Positions 13,436 to 13,828 of a stretch of DNA of 13,828 bases are shown in pieces (the first letter of the stretch is position 1; each line of letters starts with the position of its first letter). Origin of the DNA: Cryomorphaceae bacterium (GTDB taxonomy: Bacteria; Bacteroidota; Bacteroidia; Flavobacteriales_D; Crocinitomicaceae); contig JAIXRD010000169.1 of assembly GCA_027485365.1 (NCBI GenBank), positions 1 through 13,828 of the forward strand. Direction: 5' to 3'. The notes beneath the pieces are model-generated. The model saw only the letters and a program-made list of their open reading frames with translations. It searched no databases and was not told the origin of the DNA. The position numbers and the translations under genes are program-made.

Positions 13436-13828
13436 ATGGCAAAATCTAACAAAAAAGAAATCGCATCGCACGGAAGTGCAGATTTCGATTGGGAAGCGTT
13501 ATCCTTAGACGGATATAACCAAATTCAACGTTCTGAGTTATCAGACAAGTACGAGAAAACCTTAACTTCAATCAATGAGAAAGAAGTAATTCAAGGTACT
13601 GTTGAAATGATTACTAAGAAAGAAGTAATCGTAAACATCGGATACAAATCAGAAGGTGTTGTTGCAGCGAATGAGTTCCGTTACAATCCGGACTTAAAAG
13701 TTGGCGACACCGTTGATGTGTACGTTGAAGTACAAGAAGACAAAACTGGTCAGTTGATCGTTTCTCACCGCACCGCACGTATGCACAGTGCATGGATTCG
13801 TGTGAATGACGTATTACGCAGTGGTGAA
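13436..13828 (+). CDS. rpsA: 30S ribosomal protein S1, N-terminal part, runs off the right edge
   Basis: The ATG at 13436 opens 131 codons continuing past the window. After a lysine-rich and acidic N-terminal stretch (1-45), the first S1/OB-fold domain is visible at about 50-115: VIQGTVEMITKKEVIVNIG, then KSEGVVAANEF, VGDTVDVYVE and LIVSHRTA. The second domain region starts at about W120. S1 binds mRNA on the 30S subunit and helps initiate translation. The start was chosen because the family N-terminus fits and translation continues cleanly into the S1 repeat. An earlier ATG at 13398 is in another frame. Transcription probably begins at the promoter box at 13336-13343, separate from yqgE. Confidence 0.96.
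   Translation, partial: MAKSNKKEIASHGSADFDWEALSLDGYNQIQRSELSDKYEKTLTSINEKEVIQGTVEMITKKEVIVNIGYKSEGVVAANEFRYNPDLKVGDTVDVYVEVQEDKTGQLIVSHRTARMHSAWIRVNDVLRSGE

Noticed and set aside
1..13828. Defence island, prophage, insertion sequence, CRISPR array, tRNA or rRNA
   Set aside because: No transposase, phage, nuclease or repeat array was seen and nearly all DNA is accounted for by housekeeping genes; the longest gap between genes is about 130 bp.

Overview
The window is an ordinary chromosomal housekeeping segment from a member of the Bacteroidota, probably a flavobacterium-like lineage. Four things point there: (1) start codons almost without Shine-Dalgarno sequences; (2) intergenic TAnnTTTG boxes, the Bacteroidota -7 promoter element, ahead of most first genes; (3) a long (315-residue) NusB; (4) the cluster leucine dehydrogenase - nusB - DUF1573 lipoprotein - yajC with a divergent ABC exporter. 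Composition looks even (about 40% GC) and no mobile element, tRNA, rRNA or CRISPR was seen.

Layout. Positions 1-3221 (minus strand): ychF, then fumarylacetoacetase, then the 5' part of a bifunctional (p)ppGpp synthetase/hydrolase cut by the window edge. Positions 3299-5041 (plus strand): a secreted M28 carboxypeptidase-Q-like peptidase and a small lipoprotein, ending at a perfect palindromic bidirectional terminator (5060-5091). Positions 5112-8108 (minus strand): a five-gene tight operon, leucine dehydrogenase, nusB, DUF1573 lipoprotein, yajC and a small Cys-rich lipoprotein, with gaps of 1-4 nt. Positions 8189-10472 (plus strand): an ABC exporter half-transporter and a YfcE-like phosphoesterase. 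Positions 10433-12675 (minus strand): a ppx/gppA-like phosphatase overlapping hisS by an ATGA; the 3' end of hisS overlaps the phosphoesterase gene tail to tail by 40 bp. Positions 12720-13828 (plus strand): yqgE, then the start of rpsA (ribosomal protein S1), cut by the right edge.

The genes fall into translation and transcription (ychF, nusB, hisS, rpsA), protein export (yajC), alarmone and polyphosphate metabolism (rel, ppx/gppA), amino-acid turnover (fumarylacetoacetase, leucine dehydrogenase, M28 peptidase) and envelope lipoproteins. I found no defence or other exotic gene system. The most interesting unexplained structure is the rpsA leader (about 13350-13435). It can form two hairpins whose loops carry perfectly complementary hexamers, a possible kissing-loop leader for autogenous control of S1. 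Lesser points are a Walker B Glu-to-Asp change in the ABC protein, closely packed opposing promoters, and a likely leaderless ppx transcript.
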